Of a stretch of 64,000 nucleotides of DNA, positions 45,827 through 55,196 are shown one piece after another; the stretch's first letter is position 1, and each line of letters opens with the position of its first letter. The position numbers and the translations under genes are program-made. The stretch comes from Blastococcus sp. HT6-4. GTDB taxonomy: Bacteria > Actinomycetota > Actinomycetes > Mycobacteriales > Geodermatophilaceae. A model generated the notes under the pieces. It was not told the origin of the DNA. It ran no database searches and saw only the letters and a list, made by a program, of their open reading frames with translations. The stretch is from positions 4,233,416-4,297,415 of the forward strand of contig NZ_CP155551.1 of NCBI RefSeq assembly GCF_039679125.1, read 5' to 3'.

Positions 45827-48207
45827 CGCGGCCGGCTGCCGCCCGCGCCGGCCGCCGCCCCGCCGCCGACGCGCCCGCCCGGCCGGGTGCCGCCCGGCGC
45901 GCGGCCGCGCTCGTCCCGCTGCTGGCCGGCACCCTGGTCCTCGGCGGACCGCTCCCGGTGCCCGGGGCCGGGCTGAGCCCGGCGGTGGCGGCCCCCGTCA
46001 CGGCGGCACCGGCCGACGCCACCGGCGCCGACCGCCCGGTGCGCGTCGACGTGGCCCGGTTCGAGCCACGCACGGTGACGCCCGGAGCCCTCATCACCGT
46101 GACCGGGACGCTGACCAACACCGGCGCCGAGCCGATCACCGACCTGGCCCTGCGCCTCCAGCGTGGGGACGTCCGCACCAGCCGGCCCGCACTGGCCGAG
46201 GCGCTGAGCGACCCCGACCCGGCCACGACCGTGCAGCCGGCGTTCACGCCGCTGGACTTCGGGCTGGCACCCGGGGAGAGCACGCAGTTCAGCTACACGC
46301 TGGACTCCGCCGAGCTCCGGCTCGACCAGGACGGCGTCTACCCGGTGCTGTTCAACGTCAACGGCACCGTCGACGGCGACGAGGAGCGCCGCGTGGGGGA
46401 GCTGGCCACGTTCGTGGTGCAGCAACCGGTGGTGCCGTCGTCCCGCACGACGGTCGCCTGGCTGTGGCCGTTGTCGGAGCGCAGCCACCGCGACGCGACC
46501 GGCTCGTTCGTCGACGACGAGCTGACCGGCGTGATCAGCGAGGGCGGCCGGCTGGACCGCGCCCTGGCCGTCGCCGAACGGCTCCCGGTCGGCCTCGCGG
46601 CCGATGCGCCCGTTCCGTCGCCGGCCCTGCCGGTCACCCTGGCCGTCGACCCGGCACTGGTCGAGGAGCTCGCACTGATGGCGGAGGGGCCCTACGCCGT
46701 CGACGGCGTCGAGGGCGCCGGTACCGGGACCGAGGAGGCCGCCGCCTTCCTCGCCCGGCTGCGGGCCGTCGCCGCGGTGCACCCGGTCGTGGCGCTGCCC
46801 TACGGCGACGTGGACGCCGACGGCCTGCAGGTCGCCGGCCTGCCGGCGGTGATCACGCGCAGCCTGCCGGGGACGCCCGAGGGCACGGCGCAGGACCCGC
46901 CGGGGCCGCCACCCGAGCCCGCCGTACCGGCCGCGGACGCCGCCCCAACACCCGACCCCACCGGGCAGCCGGCGACCGGCGCGGGGGCGGAGATCCTCGG
47001 CGAGGTGCTCGACGTCGCGCCGGTGACGGACCTGGCCTGGGCCGCGGACGGCTCCTTCGAGCCGGAGACGCTCGGGACGCTGCGGGACGGCGGGATCGAC
47101 CGGGTGGTGCTCGGCAGCGGCGCCCTCACCGACGGCGCGTCCGCGGTCGGGCTCGACGGCTCCGACGCGGTCGCCCACGCCCGGGTCCCGGTCGGCGGGG
47201 AGCCGCTCGACGTGCTGGTCGCCGATCCGACGCTGAGCGCCGTCGTCGGCGCGGCCGAGGCGACCCCCGGCGGTCCGCGGATCGCCGAGCAGCGGTACCT
47301 GGCCGAGCTCGCGGCGCTGACGCTGCAGGCGCCGCCGGGCACCGAGCAGACGGTTCTCGTCGCCCCGCCGCGCGACGTGCAGGCCCGGCTCGAGGGCGCC
47401 GGCGCGATGATGGCCGACACCGCCGGCCTGCCATGGCTGGGACCGGCCGGCGTGGCCGACCTCGGCGGCGTCCCGGCCGCCGACGCCGGCATCCTGGCGG
47501 ACGCACCCCAGGACGCCGCGCTCAACGGCACCGGGATGGCGGCCCTGCGGGAGGCGGTCGCGATCCGCGAGGACCTCGCCGGCGCGATCGTCGGGGACGC
47601 CGACCGGGCACTGCGGGCCTATGACGCCGGGATCGCCCGCGCCGCCTCGGTCCTGTGGCGCGGTGAGCCGGAGGCGTTCGCCGAGGCCGCCGCGGATGCG
47701 CAGGACACGGTGGAGCGACTGCTCGACCGGATCACCGTCATCGCCCCCGTGGACGGCACCTACAGCCTCGCCTCCAGCAACGCCCCGCTGGTGCTCACCG
47801 TGGACAACCCGCTGCCGTTCCCCGTGCAGGTCCGTCTCCAGGTCGAGACGCCGGGCAACCGGGGGCTCGCCGTCGAGGACGTCGGCGTCCAGACCCTCGC
47901 CCCGCAGCAGCGCACCATCCTGCAGGTGCCCACCGAACTGCGGCGCTCCGGGGGTTTCGCGGTGACCGCCCAGGTGACGACCCCGTCGGGCAGCCCGCTC
48001 GGCGAGCGCGTCGAGATGCAGGTCAAGAGCACCGCCTACGGCCCGATCACCCTGTTCATCACCGTCGGCGCCGCCGCGCTGCTCGGCCTGCTGTTCCTCC
48101 GCCGGCTGGTCCGCTTCGTCCTCCGCCGCCGCCGGGGCGCCGCGGCCGACGGGACGGGCGCGTCGGCGGCCGGGCTGTCGGTCCCGCCCACCCGGAGCCC
48201 GGTGTGA
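45823..48207 (+). CDS. DUF6049 family secreted/membrane protein
   Basis: 794 residues. A signal or anchor helix near residues 25-48 ([22 protein letters not shown]) is followed by an Ig-like domain ([21 protein letters not shown]), a large extracellular middle part and, before the C-terminus, a membrane helix ([18 protein letters not shown]) with a basic cytoplasmic tail. It equals the conserved gene Rv3909 of mycobacteria, always just upstream of murJ/mviN. It probably supports peptidoglycan precursor export or wall assembly, but its activity is unknown. Start GTG 45823 overlaps the Nudix stop. Confidence 0.88.
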   Translation: MTRPAAARAGRRPAADAPARPGAARRAAALVPLLAGTLVLGGPLPVPGAGLSPAVAAPVTAAPADATGADRPVRVDVARFEPRTVTPGALITVTGTLTNTGAEPITDLALRLQRGDVRTSRPALAEALSDPDPATTVQPAFTPLDFGLAPGESTQFSYTLDSAELRLDQDGVYPVLFNVNGTVDGDEERRVGELATFVVQQPVVPSSRTTVAWLWPLSERSHRDATGSFVDDELTGVISEGGRLDRALAVAERLPVGLAADAPVPSPALPVTLAVDPALVEELALMAEGPYAVDGVEGAGTGTEEAAAFLARLRAVAAVHPVVALPYGDVDADGLQVAGLPAVITRSLPGTPEGTAQDPPGPPPEPAVPAADAAPTPDPTGQPATGAGAEILGEVLDVAPVTDLAWAADGSFEPETLGTLRDGGIDRVVLGSGALTDGASAVGLDGSDAVAHARVPVGGEPLDVLVADPTLSAVVGAAEATPGGPRIAEQRYLAELAALTLQAPPGTEQTVLVAPPRDVQARLEGAGAMMADTAGLPWLGPAGVADLGGVPAADAGILADAPQDAALNGTGMAALREAVAIREDLAGAIVGDADRALRAYDAGIARAASVLWRGEPEAFAEAAADAQDTVERLLDRITVIAPVDGTYSLASSNAPLVLTVDNPLPFPVQVRLQVETPGNRGLAVEDVGVQTLAPQQRTILQVPTELRRSGGFAVTAQVTTPSGSPLGERVEMQVKSTAYGPITLFITVGAAALLGLLFLRRLVRFVLRRRRGAAADGTGASAAGLSVPPTRSPV

Positions 48208-50285
48208 GCGAGCAGCCCGGATCCGGGGACTCCGCCTCGTCGACCGAGCAGGAGGCGCCGCAGCGCCTCCCCGTCGCACGGATGCCCCCACCGCCGCCGC
48301 CGGCACGCCCGGCCCCCGGACGGCGCGCCTGGGGCTCCCCCGCCCCCCTGCCGCCCGCGCCCTACCTGGCCACCCCACCACCCGATGCCGTCTTCGCCGC
48401 GCCGTCGGCCACCGACGGCGGCGGGCCGTCCGACGCCGTCGTCGACGGGGCGGTGCCCCCGGCCTCGCCGGTGCGGCCGGCACGGCCCCCGGTGCCGGCG
48501 GTCACGCCGCGCGCGGGGCGCCCGGCCGGCCCGGTGCCGCCGCTGCCGCCGCTGCGGCACCGGTGGGTGCCGGCCGCGGACGACACCCAGGTCTTCCCCA
48601 TGCCGGTGCTCCCGCCGGTGCCGCGCACCGCGCAGGAGACCGACGAGGACGTCGAGCGGCGCGAGGGCGCCCCCGGCGCCAGCCGGGGGATCCTGCGGGC
48701 CGCCGGGACGATGGCGGTCGCGACGCTGGTCTCCCGGGTCACCGGCCTGCTGCGCACCATCGTGCTGGCCGCCGCGCTCGGGGTCGGCCTGGTCGCCGAC
48801 GCCTACAACACCGCGAACACGCTGCCGAACATCGTCTACGAGCTGCTGCTCGGTGGCGTGCTGACGTCAGTGATCGTCCCGCTCCTGGTGCACGCGCAGG
48901 AACGGGACCGCGACGACGGCGTCGGGTACGCGCAGCGCCTGGCCACCATCGCGATGACCGGGCTGCTGGTCATGACGGTGCTGGCGGTCCTCGCGGCGCC
49001 CGTGCTGACCGCGCTCTACGGCCTCGACGAGGACCCGGAGCAGTACCGGCTGGCCAACTGGCTGGCCCGCATCCTGCTGGTCGAGATCGTCTTCTACGGC
49101 TTCGGCGCCTTCGCGCAGGCGATCCTGAACTCCCGCGGCGTGTTCGGGCCGCCGGCCTGGGCGCCGGTGCTCAACAACGTCGTGGTCATCGCGACCGGCC
49201 TGGTGTTCCTGGCGGCCAGCGGCCCCGGCGCGCTGGCGCCCGCGACGATCGACCCCGGGCTGGTGTGGCTGCTCGGCATCGGCACGGTGCTCGGCATCGC
49301 GGTCCAGGCCCTCGTGCTGCTGCCGCTGCTGCGCCGCGCCGGGGTGCCGCTCCGCCCACGCTGGGGGATCCGCGACACCGGGCTGCGCGAGGCCGGGACG
49401 CTGGGGCTGTGGGTGATCGGCTACGTGGCCGTCAGCCAGGTCGGCGTGCTGGTCGCGCTGCGCCTCGCCAACGAGGCCGGGCGGCAGGGCGGTCTGGGGT
49501 CGGCCGCCTTCGGCTACGTCAGCCTGCTGTTCCAGATGCCCTACGGGATCATCGGCGTCGCGCTTCTGACCGCGCTGGTGCCGCGGATGAGCCGCGCGGC
49601 GGCCCGCTCCGACGTCCCCGGCGTCATCGAGGACCTCTCCCTGGGCACCCGGCTCTCGGCGCTGGGGCTGCTGCCGGTCACCGCGGTGCTGACCGTACTC
49701 GGGCCGCCGCTGGCGGTGCTCGCCTTCGCCCGGGGCAACACGTCGGTGGACGAGGCCCAGGCCATCGGCACCGCGCTCGCCGCCGGGGCGTTCGGTCTGC
49801 TGCCGATGGCGGTGACCCTGCTGCAGCTGCGGGTCTTCTACGCCATGAAGGACGCCCGGACACCCACCCTGATCCAGCTCGGCATGGTGGCCGTCCGCGT
49901 CCCGCTGCTCCTGCTCGTGCCCGTCGTCGTCGAGCCGGAGCTGGTCGTGGCCGGGCTGATGGTCGCCACCAGCCTCACCTACGTCGCCGGGTGGGTGTTC
50001 GGCGACCTCGCCCTCCGCCGCAGGCTCGGCGGTCTGCGCACCCGCGAGACGTTCGGGCCGGTCGCCCGGGTCGCCGCGGTCGCCGTCGCGGCCGGGCTGG
50101 CCGGCGGTCTTGTCCGGATCGTGACCGACGACCTGCTCGGACGCTCCACCACAGGCTCGCTCCTCCAGGTGCTCGTCGGTACCGTGGTCGTCGGCGGCGT
50201 CGCACTGGTCGGTCTGGTGGTGGCCCGCGTTCCCGAGGTCCGGGGGCCGCTCTCCGCGGCCCGCGCCCGCCTGGGACGCGGGTGA
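48204..50285 (+). CDS. murJ: Lipid II flippase MurJ
   Basis: 693 residues. A Pro-rich cytoplasmic tail of about 155 residues precedes a MATE/MurJ core of about 14 membrane helices: MAVATLVSRVTGLLRTIVLAAALG, DAYNTANTLPNIVYELLLGG, and FYAMKDARTPTLIQL are family hallmarks. MurJ moves lipid II to the outer face for PBPs such as the PonA encoded here. Unlike mycobacterial MviN, it ends after the flippase part; the pseudokinase is a separate gene downstream. GTG 48204 overlaps the DUF6049 stop. Confidence 0.95.
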   Translation: MSEQPGSGDSASSTEQEAPQRLPVARMPPPPPPARPAPGRRAWGSPAPLPPAPYLATPPPDAVFAAPSATDGGGPSDAVVDGAVPPASPVRPARPPVPAVTPRAGRPAGPVPPLPPLRHRWVPAADDTQVFPMPVLPPVPRTAQETDEDVERREGAPGASRGILRAAGTMAVATLVSRVTGLLRTIVLAAALGVGLVADAYNTANTLPNIVYELLLGGVLTSVIVPLLVHAQERDRDDGVGYAQRLATIAMTGLLVMTVLAVLAAPVLTALYGLDEDPEQYRLANWLARILLVEIVFYGFGAFAQAILNSRGVFGPPAWAPVLNNVVVIATGLVFLAASGPGALAPATIDPGLVWLLGIGTVLGIAVQALVLLPLLRRAGVPLRPRWGIRDTGLREAGTLGLWVIGYVAVSQVGVLVALRLANEAGRQGGLGSAAFGYVSLLFQMPYGIIGVALLTALVPRMSRAAARSDVPGVIEDLSLGTRLSALGLLPVTAVLTVLGPPLAVLAFARGNTSVDEAQAIGTALAAGAFGLLPMAVTLLQLRVFYAMKDARTPTLIQLGMVAVRVPLLLLVPVVVEPELVVAGLMVATSLTYVAGWVFGDLALRRRLGGLRTRETFGPVARVAAVAVAAGLAGGLVRIVTDDLLGRSTTGSLLQVLVGTVVVGGVALVGLVVARVPEVRGPLSAARARLGRG

Positions 50286-50359
50286 CCGGGGACCGGCCGC
50301 AGGGCCCGACCGTGCCGGGGCGTCCGCCTCGGCGGCTGGAGCAGCACAGGGAGTCGACA

Positions 50360-52072
50360 GTGTCGATGGCGTCCACGACCACCGGCCTGCCCGACCGCTA
50401 CCGGCCACTGGACCAGGTCGGTCCCGACGAGGCCACGCCCACCGGGGTCATCCAGTGCTGGCGCGCCAAGGACCGGATCCTCAACCGCGACGTGGCCATC
50501 CGGGTGCACGTGCCGGCCGGGCCCGCCGCCCACGCCTGGATCACCCGCGCGCTCACCGCCGGCGGCCTGGCCACCCCGGCCCTGGCGATGGTCTACGACG
50601 CCTCCGAGGGCAGCGGCGATCCGCAGTCCCCCGGGGGCGCGGCCTACGTCGTCAACGAGTGGATCGACGGGGAGACCCTCGCCGAACGGCTGAGCTCCGG
50701 GCCCATGCCCGAGCGGGACGTCCGGCTGGTCCTCCGCCGGCTGGCCGAGGGCGTCGCCGAGGCGCACCGGGTGGGCCTCGCCGTCGGCGGCCTCTCGCTG
50801 GAGAACGTCGTGCTGCGGCCCAACGGGCTGGTCGGTCTCCGCGCGGTCCCCGCCGCGGCCGGCACCTTCGACGGTGACGTGACGGCCCTCGGTGAGCTGC
50901 TGTCGGCCTGCCTCACCGGCGTCGGTCCGGGCGCCCGCCCGGCGACCGGCCCCTCCGACCTGGTGATCCTGGCCCGGCGTGCCCGGTCCACCGAGCCGGG
51001 GCAGAAGCTGTCGAGCGTCGCGGCCATGGCCGCGCTGCTGGCCGAGCGGCCGCGCACCGGCCCCTCCCCGGCGGCCACCGCCCAGCGCGGGGACGACACC
51101 GACGGCGGACGGCGGCGCCGGCCGTGGGACCGCCGGGGCGAGGGCGAGCGGCCCGTGCGCCTGGAGCCCGGCACCCTGCCGCCGGTCCCGCCCGTCCGGC
51201 CGGCCGCCGGCGTCGGTCCCAGGAGCCTCGCGAGCGCCGGGAGCGACGACACCGTCGCGGTCCCCGGGCCGCGCGCCGGCGCCACCCGGGCGGTCCCCGG
51301 GACGGTGCGTGGCCCCTCCGGCGACGAGGACGAGCCCTTCGGCGTCCTGCACGCCGGCGCGCCGGCGTTCGACGACGAGGACGACTACCCGGACGAGCTG
51401 GCCGACCACCCCGAGGACCCCGAGACGGCCCGCCGGCACCGGCTGGTGGTCGTCGGGCTGCCGCTGCTGGCCCTCGCCGTGGTCATCGCGCTCGCCTGGT
51501 GGCTGGGGACGAGCGTCCTCTCTGTCGCCGGCACCGTCGGGAACGCCGTCGACGGCTCCATCCCGCCGTCCAGCACGGTCGAGGACGCGCCGGCCGAGCC
51601 CGGGCCCGAGCCGGCCACCGCCGGCGCTCCGGTCGCGATCGCCGGCGCCGAGGTGTTCGACCCGTTCGGCGACGGGGAGCCGGAGAACGACGCCGCCGTA
51701 CCGCTGTCCTACGACGGCGACCCCGCGACGGCGTGGTCGACGCTGGACTACCGGGGCTCGCCGGCGTTCGGCAACCTCAAGCCCGGGGTCGGCGTCGTCT
51801 ACGACCTCGGGGAGACCCGGCAGCTGGCCGGGGTCACCGTGCAGAGCCCGCTGCCGGGCGCCACGGTCGAGGTACGCACCGCCGACACCCCCGCGGACTC
51901 GCTCGACGGGTTCGCCGTCGCCGCCGAGGGGACGCTCGCCGACACCACCGAGCTGACCTTCGCCGAGCCGGTGGACGCCCGCTACGTGCTCCTGTGGGTC
52001 ACCGGGCTCACCGACGGCCCGGACGGCTTCACCGCCGAGGTCGCCGAGGTGGAGATCCGCGCCGCCGGCTGA
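50360..52072 (+). CDS. Membrane pseudokinase with discoidin-like extracellular domain
   Basis: 570 residues. The N-terminal 240 residues have a protein-kinase fold but lack activity residues: the VAIK lysine is Arg (DVAIRVH), the HRD-Asp position reads [11 protein letters not shown], and no DFG is present. A Pro/Arg-rich linker leads to one membrane helix (about 362-385) and an outer beta-sandwich resembling F5/8 type C domains ([16 protein letters not shown]). It equals the C-terminal half of mycobacterial MviN, whose phosphorylated pseudokinase recruits FhaA to control peptidoglycan synthesis. I use GTG 50360, with AGGGAG six bases upstream; GTG 50282, overlapping the murJ stop, is the alternative. 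Confidence 0.85.
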   Translation: MSMASTTTGLPDRYRPLDQVGPDEATPTGVIQCWRAKDRILNRDVAIRVHVPAGPAAHAWITRALTAGGLATPALAMVYDASEGSGDPQSPGGAAYVVNEWIDGETLAERLSSGPMPERDVRLVLRRLAEGVAEAHRVGLAVGGLSLENVVLRPNGLVGLRAVPAAAGTFDGDVTALGELLSACLTGVGPGARPATGPSDLVILARRARSTEPGQKLSSVAAMAALLAERPRTGPSPAATAQRGDDTDGGRRRRPWDRRGEGERPVRLEPGTLPPVPPVRPAAGVGPRSLASAGSDDTVAVPGPRAGATRAVPGTVRGPSGDEDEPFGVLHAGAPAFDDEDDYPDELADHPEDPETARRHRLVVVGLPLLALAVVIALAWWLGTSVLSVAGTVGNAVDGSIPPSSTVEDAPAEPGPEPATAGAPVAIAGAEVFDPFGDGEPENDAAVPLSYDGDPATAWSTLDYRGSPAFGNLKPGVGVVYDLGETRQLAGVTVQSPLPGATVEVRTADTPADSLDGFAVAAEGTLADTTELTFAEPVDARYVLLWVTGLTDGPDGFTAEVAEVEIRAAG

Positions 52073-52184
52073 GCGAGGACCTCGGCCTCCTCACCACTCG
52101 CGGGCCCGCGGCGGGGCTCTCCGCGGACGGCCACCGTCCCCCGGGCCGGGGCCGCACGGGAATGTGCCCCCTACGATCCTGGTT

Positions 52185-53207
52185 GTGCCGCCCGTGACGA
52201 CAGACCACCCGACCCCCGGCCCCGCCGTGACCACCGGTGAGGTGCGGGAGCCCGTCATCCCGCCCGCCGAGCACGACGGCGTCCGCGACCTGATCATCAT
52301 CGGGTCCGGCCCGGCGGGGTACACCGCGGCCACGTACGCCGCGCGGGCCAACCTGCACCCGCTGGTGTTCGAGGGCTCCCAGTTCGGTGGCGCCCTGATG
52401 ACCACCACCGAGGTGGAGAACTTCCCCGGGTTCCCGGAGGGCATCCAGGGCCCCCAGCTCATGGACGACATGCGCACGCAGGCCGAGCGTTTCGGCGCCG
52501 AACTGGTGCCCCGGGACGTCACCGAGGTCGACCTCACCGCCGACCCGAAGATCGTCAAGGTCGGCGACGAGGTTCACCGGGCGCACGCGGTGATCGTGGC
52601 CACCGGCTCGAAGTACCGGTACCTCGGCCTGGACAACGAGCAGCGACTGCTCGGCCGGGGCGTGTCGGCCTGCGCCACCTGCGACGGGTTCTTCTTCCGC
52701 GACCAGGACATCGTCGTGGTCGGCGGCGGCGACTCCGCGATGGAGGAGGCCACCTTCCTCACCCGGTTCGCCAAGAGCGTCACCGTCGTCCACCGGCGCG
52801 AGGAGCTGCGCGCGTCGAAGATCATGCAGAAGCGCGCGCAGGACAACGAGAAGATCCGCTGGGCGCTCGGCAAGCAGGTCACCGAGGTCCTCGGCGAGAC
52901 CACCGTCTCCGCCGTCGAGCTCACCGACACCACCACCGGCACCACCGAGACGCTGCCGGTGACCGGGCTGTTCGTCGCCATCGGCCACGACCCGCGGACC
53001 GAGCTGTTCGTCGGCCAGCTGAAGCTGGACGACGGGGGCTACATCCAGGTCGACCACCCGACCACCCGGACCAACGTCGACGGTGTCTTCGCCTGTGGCG
53101 ACGTCGTCGACCACATCTACCGTCAGGCGATCACCTCGGCCGGCACCGGTGCCGCGGCCGCGATCGACGCCGAACGGTGGCTCGCCGATACCTTCGACGA
53201 GCGCTAG
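52185..53207 (+). CDS. trxB: Thioredoxin-disulfide reductase
   Basis: 340 residues. FAD-binding [20 protein letters not shown], redox motif C163-A-T-C166, NADPH-binding [13 protein letters not shown] and C-terminal [20 protein letters not shown] are all present. It passes NADPH electrons to thioredoxin encoded next. About 34 residues before the first FAD strand form an unstructured tail. The start GTG 52185 lies 7 bases after TACGAT and has no ribosome site, so a leaderless mRNA is likely. In many relatives sigM and an anti-sigma gene precede trxB; here they are absent. Confidence 0.95.
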   Translation: MPPVTTDHPTPGPAVTTGEVREPVIPPAEHDGVRDLIIIGSGPAGYTAATYAARANLHPLVFEGSQFGGALMTTTEVENFPGFPEGIQGPQLMDDMRTQAERFGAELVPRDVTEVDLTADPKIVKVGDEVHRAHAVIVATGSKYRYLGLDNEQRLLGRGVSACATCDGFFFRDQDIVVVGGGDSAMEEATFLTRFAKSVTVVHRREELRASKIMQKRAQDNEKIRWALGKQVTEVLGETTVSAVELTDTTTGTTETLPVTGLFVAIGHDPRTELFVGQLKLDDGGYIQVDHPTTRTNVDGVFACGDVVDHIYRQAITSAGTGAAAAIDAERWLADTFDER

Positions 53208-53334
53208 ACACCGAACCTCTGCCCGCGCGGCGGACGGGGCCACCCGGGCATAACCGGGCCGTCCCCCCCGTTGTCCCGGCAGCCGATCCCGTCAGCGCAA
53301 CCCACCAGCCAGTCGACCGAGAGGGAGAACGACC

Positions 53335-53664
53335 ATGGCAGGCAACACCGTGAAGGTCACCGACGCCAGCTTCGCCAGCGAGGTGCTCGGCAGCGACAAG
53401 CCCGTGCTCGTCGACTTCTGGGCGGAGTGGTGCGGACCGTGCAAGATGGTCGCCCCCGTCCTGGAGGAGATCGCCTCCGAGCACGGCGACAAGCTCACCA
53501 TCGCCAAGCTCAACATCGACGAGAACCCGCAGATCGCCCGCGACTACCAGGTCATGTCGATCCCGACCATGACCGTCTTCCAGGGCGGCAAGCCGGTCAA
53601 GAGCATCATCGGCGCCAAGCCGAAGGGCGCGATCCTCAACGACCTCGCCGACTTCATCCAGTAG
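53335..53664 (+). CDS. trxA: Thioredoxin
   Basis: 109 residues. VLVDFWAEWCGPCKMVAPVLEEIA gives the active site C33-G-P-C36, and the cis-proline segment is QVMSIPTMTVF. The electron donor for ribonucleotide reductase and other thiol enzymes. GAGAGGGAGA lies 8-9 bases before ATG 53335. A terminator ends the trxBA transcript. Confidence 0.97.
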   Translation: MAGNTVKVTDASFASEVLGSDKPVLVDFWAEWCGPCKMVAPVLEEIASEHGDKLTIAKLNIDENPQIARDYQVMSIPTMTVFQGGKPVKSIIGAKPKGAILNDLADFIQ

Positions 53665-53702
53665 GACGCGTGGCAGGGGGACTCCGGTCACGCTGCGCGC
53701 TG

Positions 53703-53739
53703 CGAGGGCCCACCCGTCCATCTGACGGGTGGGCCCTCG
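53703..53739 (+). terminator. Terminator after trxA
   Basis: A 16-bp perfect stem (53703-53718 with 53724-53739), loop CATCT. It separates trxBA from cwlM. Confidence 0.9.
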
Positions 53740-53809
53740 GCGTGAGAGGGGACGCCGCCCGGCCCCCGGCGGGCCGAGCGGATCGGGAAGGACGACAATC
53801 GGTGACACC

Positions 53810-54955
53810 ATGGGAACCGACAGCCGCATGCAGCCCCTGAGACCGGGGGACCGCGGGCCGGCCGTGGCCGACGTGCACGCTGCCCTGCGCAGCCTGGGTC
53901 TCCTGCCGGACCCCGCCGCCGATGGCCCGGGCCCCGGCCTGGAGTCGGCCGAGTACGACGCCGCCACCGAGCTCGCCGTCCGCCACTTCCAGCAGATCCG
54001 GGGTCTGTCCGTCGACGGCCGGGTGGGGGAGGAGACCTACCGCTCCCTCAGCGAGGCACGCTGGTCGCTGGGCGACCGGCTGCTGCGCTACGACCCCGAG
54101 CGCCCGATGCGCGGCGACGACGTGATCAACCTGCAGGAACGGCTGCTCGAGCTCGGCTACGACGCGGGGCGGGCCGACGGCATGCTCGGCCCCGAGACGG
54201 AGACGGGCCTGCGCGCCTTCCAGCGCGACTACGGCCTCACCTCCGACGGCACCTGCGGCCCGGCGACGCTCCGCGCGCTGCGCCAGCTGGGGCGCAAGGT
54301 CACCGGCGGACGGCCGCAGCTGCTCCGGCAGAGCGCCTCGTTCGTGGAGAGCGGGCCGCACCTCATCGGCCGCCGGATCGTCGTCGACGCCGGCCACGGC
54401 GGCCCGGACACGGGCTTCGCCTACGGGGAGACCACCGAGGCGGACCTCGTCTTCGACCTGGCATCCCGGATCGAGGGCAGGCTCGCGGCCGCGGGGGCCA
54501 CCGTCTACCTCACCCGAGGCCGTGCGCAGGGCCCGGCGCTGGCCGAGCGGACCGCCTTCGCCAACGACGCCCGGGCCGACCTGTTCATCTCGCTGCACAT
54601 GGACGCGCACAGCTCCGAGCACGCCCGCGGCGTGGCCAGCTACTACTACGGCACGGGCTCGGGGGCGTCCTCGACGGTGGGCGAGGAGTTCGCCAACCTG
54701 GTGCGCCGCGAGGTGGTGGCCCGCACCGGCATGCTGGACCTCGGCTCGCACCCCAAGACCTGGGAGCTGCTGCGGATGACCCGCATGCCCGCGGTCCGCC
54801 TCGACAGCGGCTACCTCTCCCACCCCGTCGACCGGCTGCTGCTGCTCGACGCCCGGGTCCGCAGCGCCATGGCCCACGCCGTCCTGGCCGCCGTCCAGCG
54901 GCTCTACCTGCCCGCCGAGGCCGACCCCCCGACGGGCACCTTCGTCCTGCCGTGA
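53810..54955 (+). CDS. cwlM: CwlM-like N-acetylmuramoyl-L-alanine amidase homologue
   Basis: 381 residues without a signal peptide. Two peptidoglycan-binding_1 domains (about 8-85 and 92-165) precede an Amidase_3 domain. Zinc ligands H196 (DAGHGG), E210 and H263 (SLHMDAH) are kept, but the position of the usual catalytic glutamate (VExGFLS type) reads LDSGYLS with D332. In mycobacteria cytoplasmic CwlM activates MurA when phosphorylated, an unusual regulatory use of this fold; the gene order trxB-trxA-cwlM is the same. ATG 53810 precedes the conserved start; no clear ribosome site is seen. Confidence 0.9.
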   Translation: MGTDSRMQPLRPGDRGPAVADVHAALRSLGLLPDPAADGPGPGLESAEYDAATELAVRHFQQIRGLSVDGRVGEETYRSLSEARWSLGDRLLRYDPERPMRGDDVINLQERLLELGYDAGRADGMLGPETETGLRAFQRDYGLTSDGTCGPATLRALRQLGRKVTGGRPQLLRQSASFVESGPHLIGRRIVVDAGHGGPDTGFAYGETTEADLVFDLASRIEGRLAAAGATVYLTRGRAQGPALAERTAFANDARADLFISLHMDAHSSEHARGVASYYYGTGSGASSTVGEEFANLVRREVVARTGMLDLGSHPKTWELLRMTRMPAVRLDSGYLSHPVDRLLLLDARVRSAMAHAVLAAVQRLYLPAEADPPTGTFVLP

Positions 54956-55160
54956 CAGCGCACGCCGAGTGGGCCCGGAGGGTCCGCGCAGGGGTGTGCT
55001 GAGCCGCCCCGCGAGGCGGCGTGAGGAGCTGGCCCGGAGGGTCGGCGACGAGCGCCGGAAGGGGCTCAGCGCAACCGGGGGACGGCACCTGGCCGCCGAG
55101 TCGCCCGGAGGGCGACAGTGAGCACCGTGACTGAACAGTCCGTCCTTCGGACGTGTTGCG
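54956..55160 (+). other. Structured intergenic region with GGA-loop hairpins
   Basis: A 241-base gap between cwlM and the aminotransferase gene. Three short hairpins of the form CCC-GGA-GGG occur at 54971-54985, 55031-55043 and 55100-55116 (the last with a perfect 7-bp stem). An 11-bp helix (54995-55005 with 55063-55073, one G-U) could close a larger fold, and CGTCC-TTC-GGACG lies at 55141-55153. It may be an RNA element, a set of extragenic repeats or a terminator array for cwlM. Not matched to any known RNA family by eye. Confidence 0.4.
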
Positions 55161-55196
55161 TGCGGCCGGTCATCCCGGGCTGCCTACACTCTGAAG

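Noticed and set aside
45337..48483. Open frame of over 1000 codons on the minus strand
   Set aside because: It lies opposite the DUF6049 and Nudix genes, has repetitive His/Arg/Gly composition and no domain. High GC leaves long stop-free antisense frames.
48867..51439. Two long minus-strand frames opposite murJ and the pseudokinase
   Set aside because: Low-complexity Gln/His/Gly-rich translations with no start signals; the plus-strand genes explain the region.
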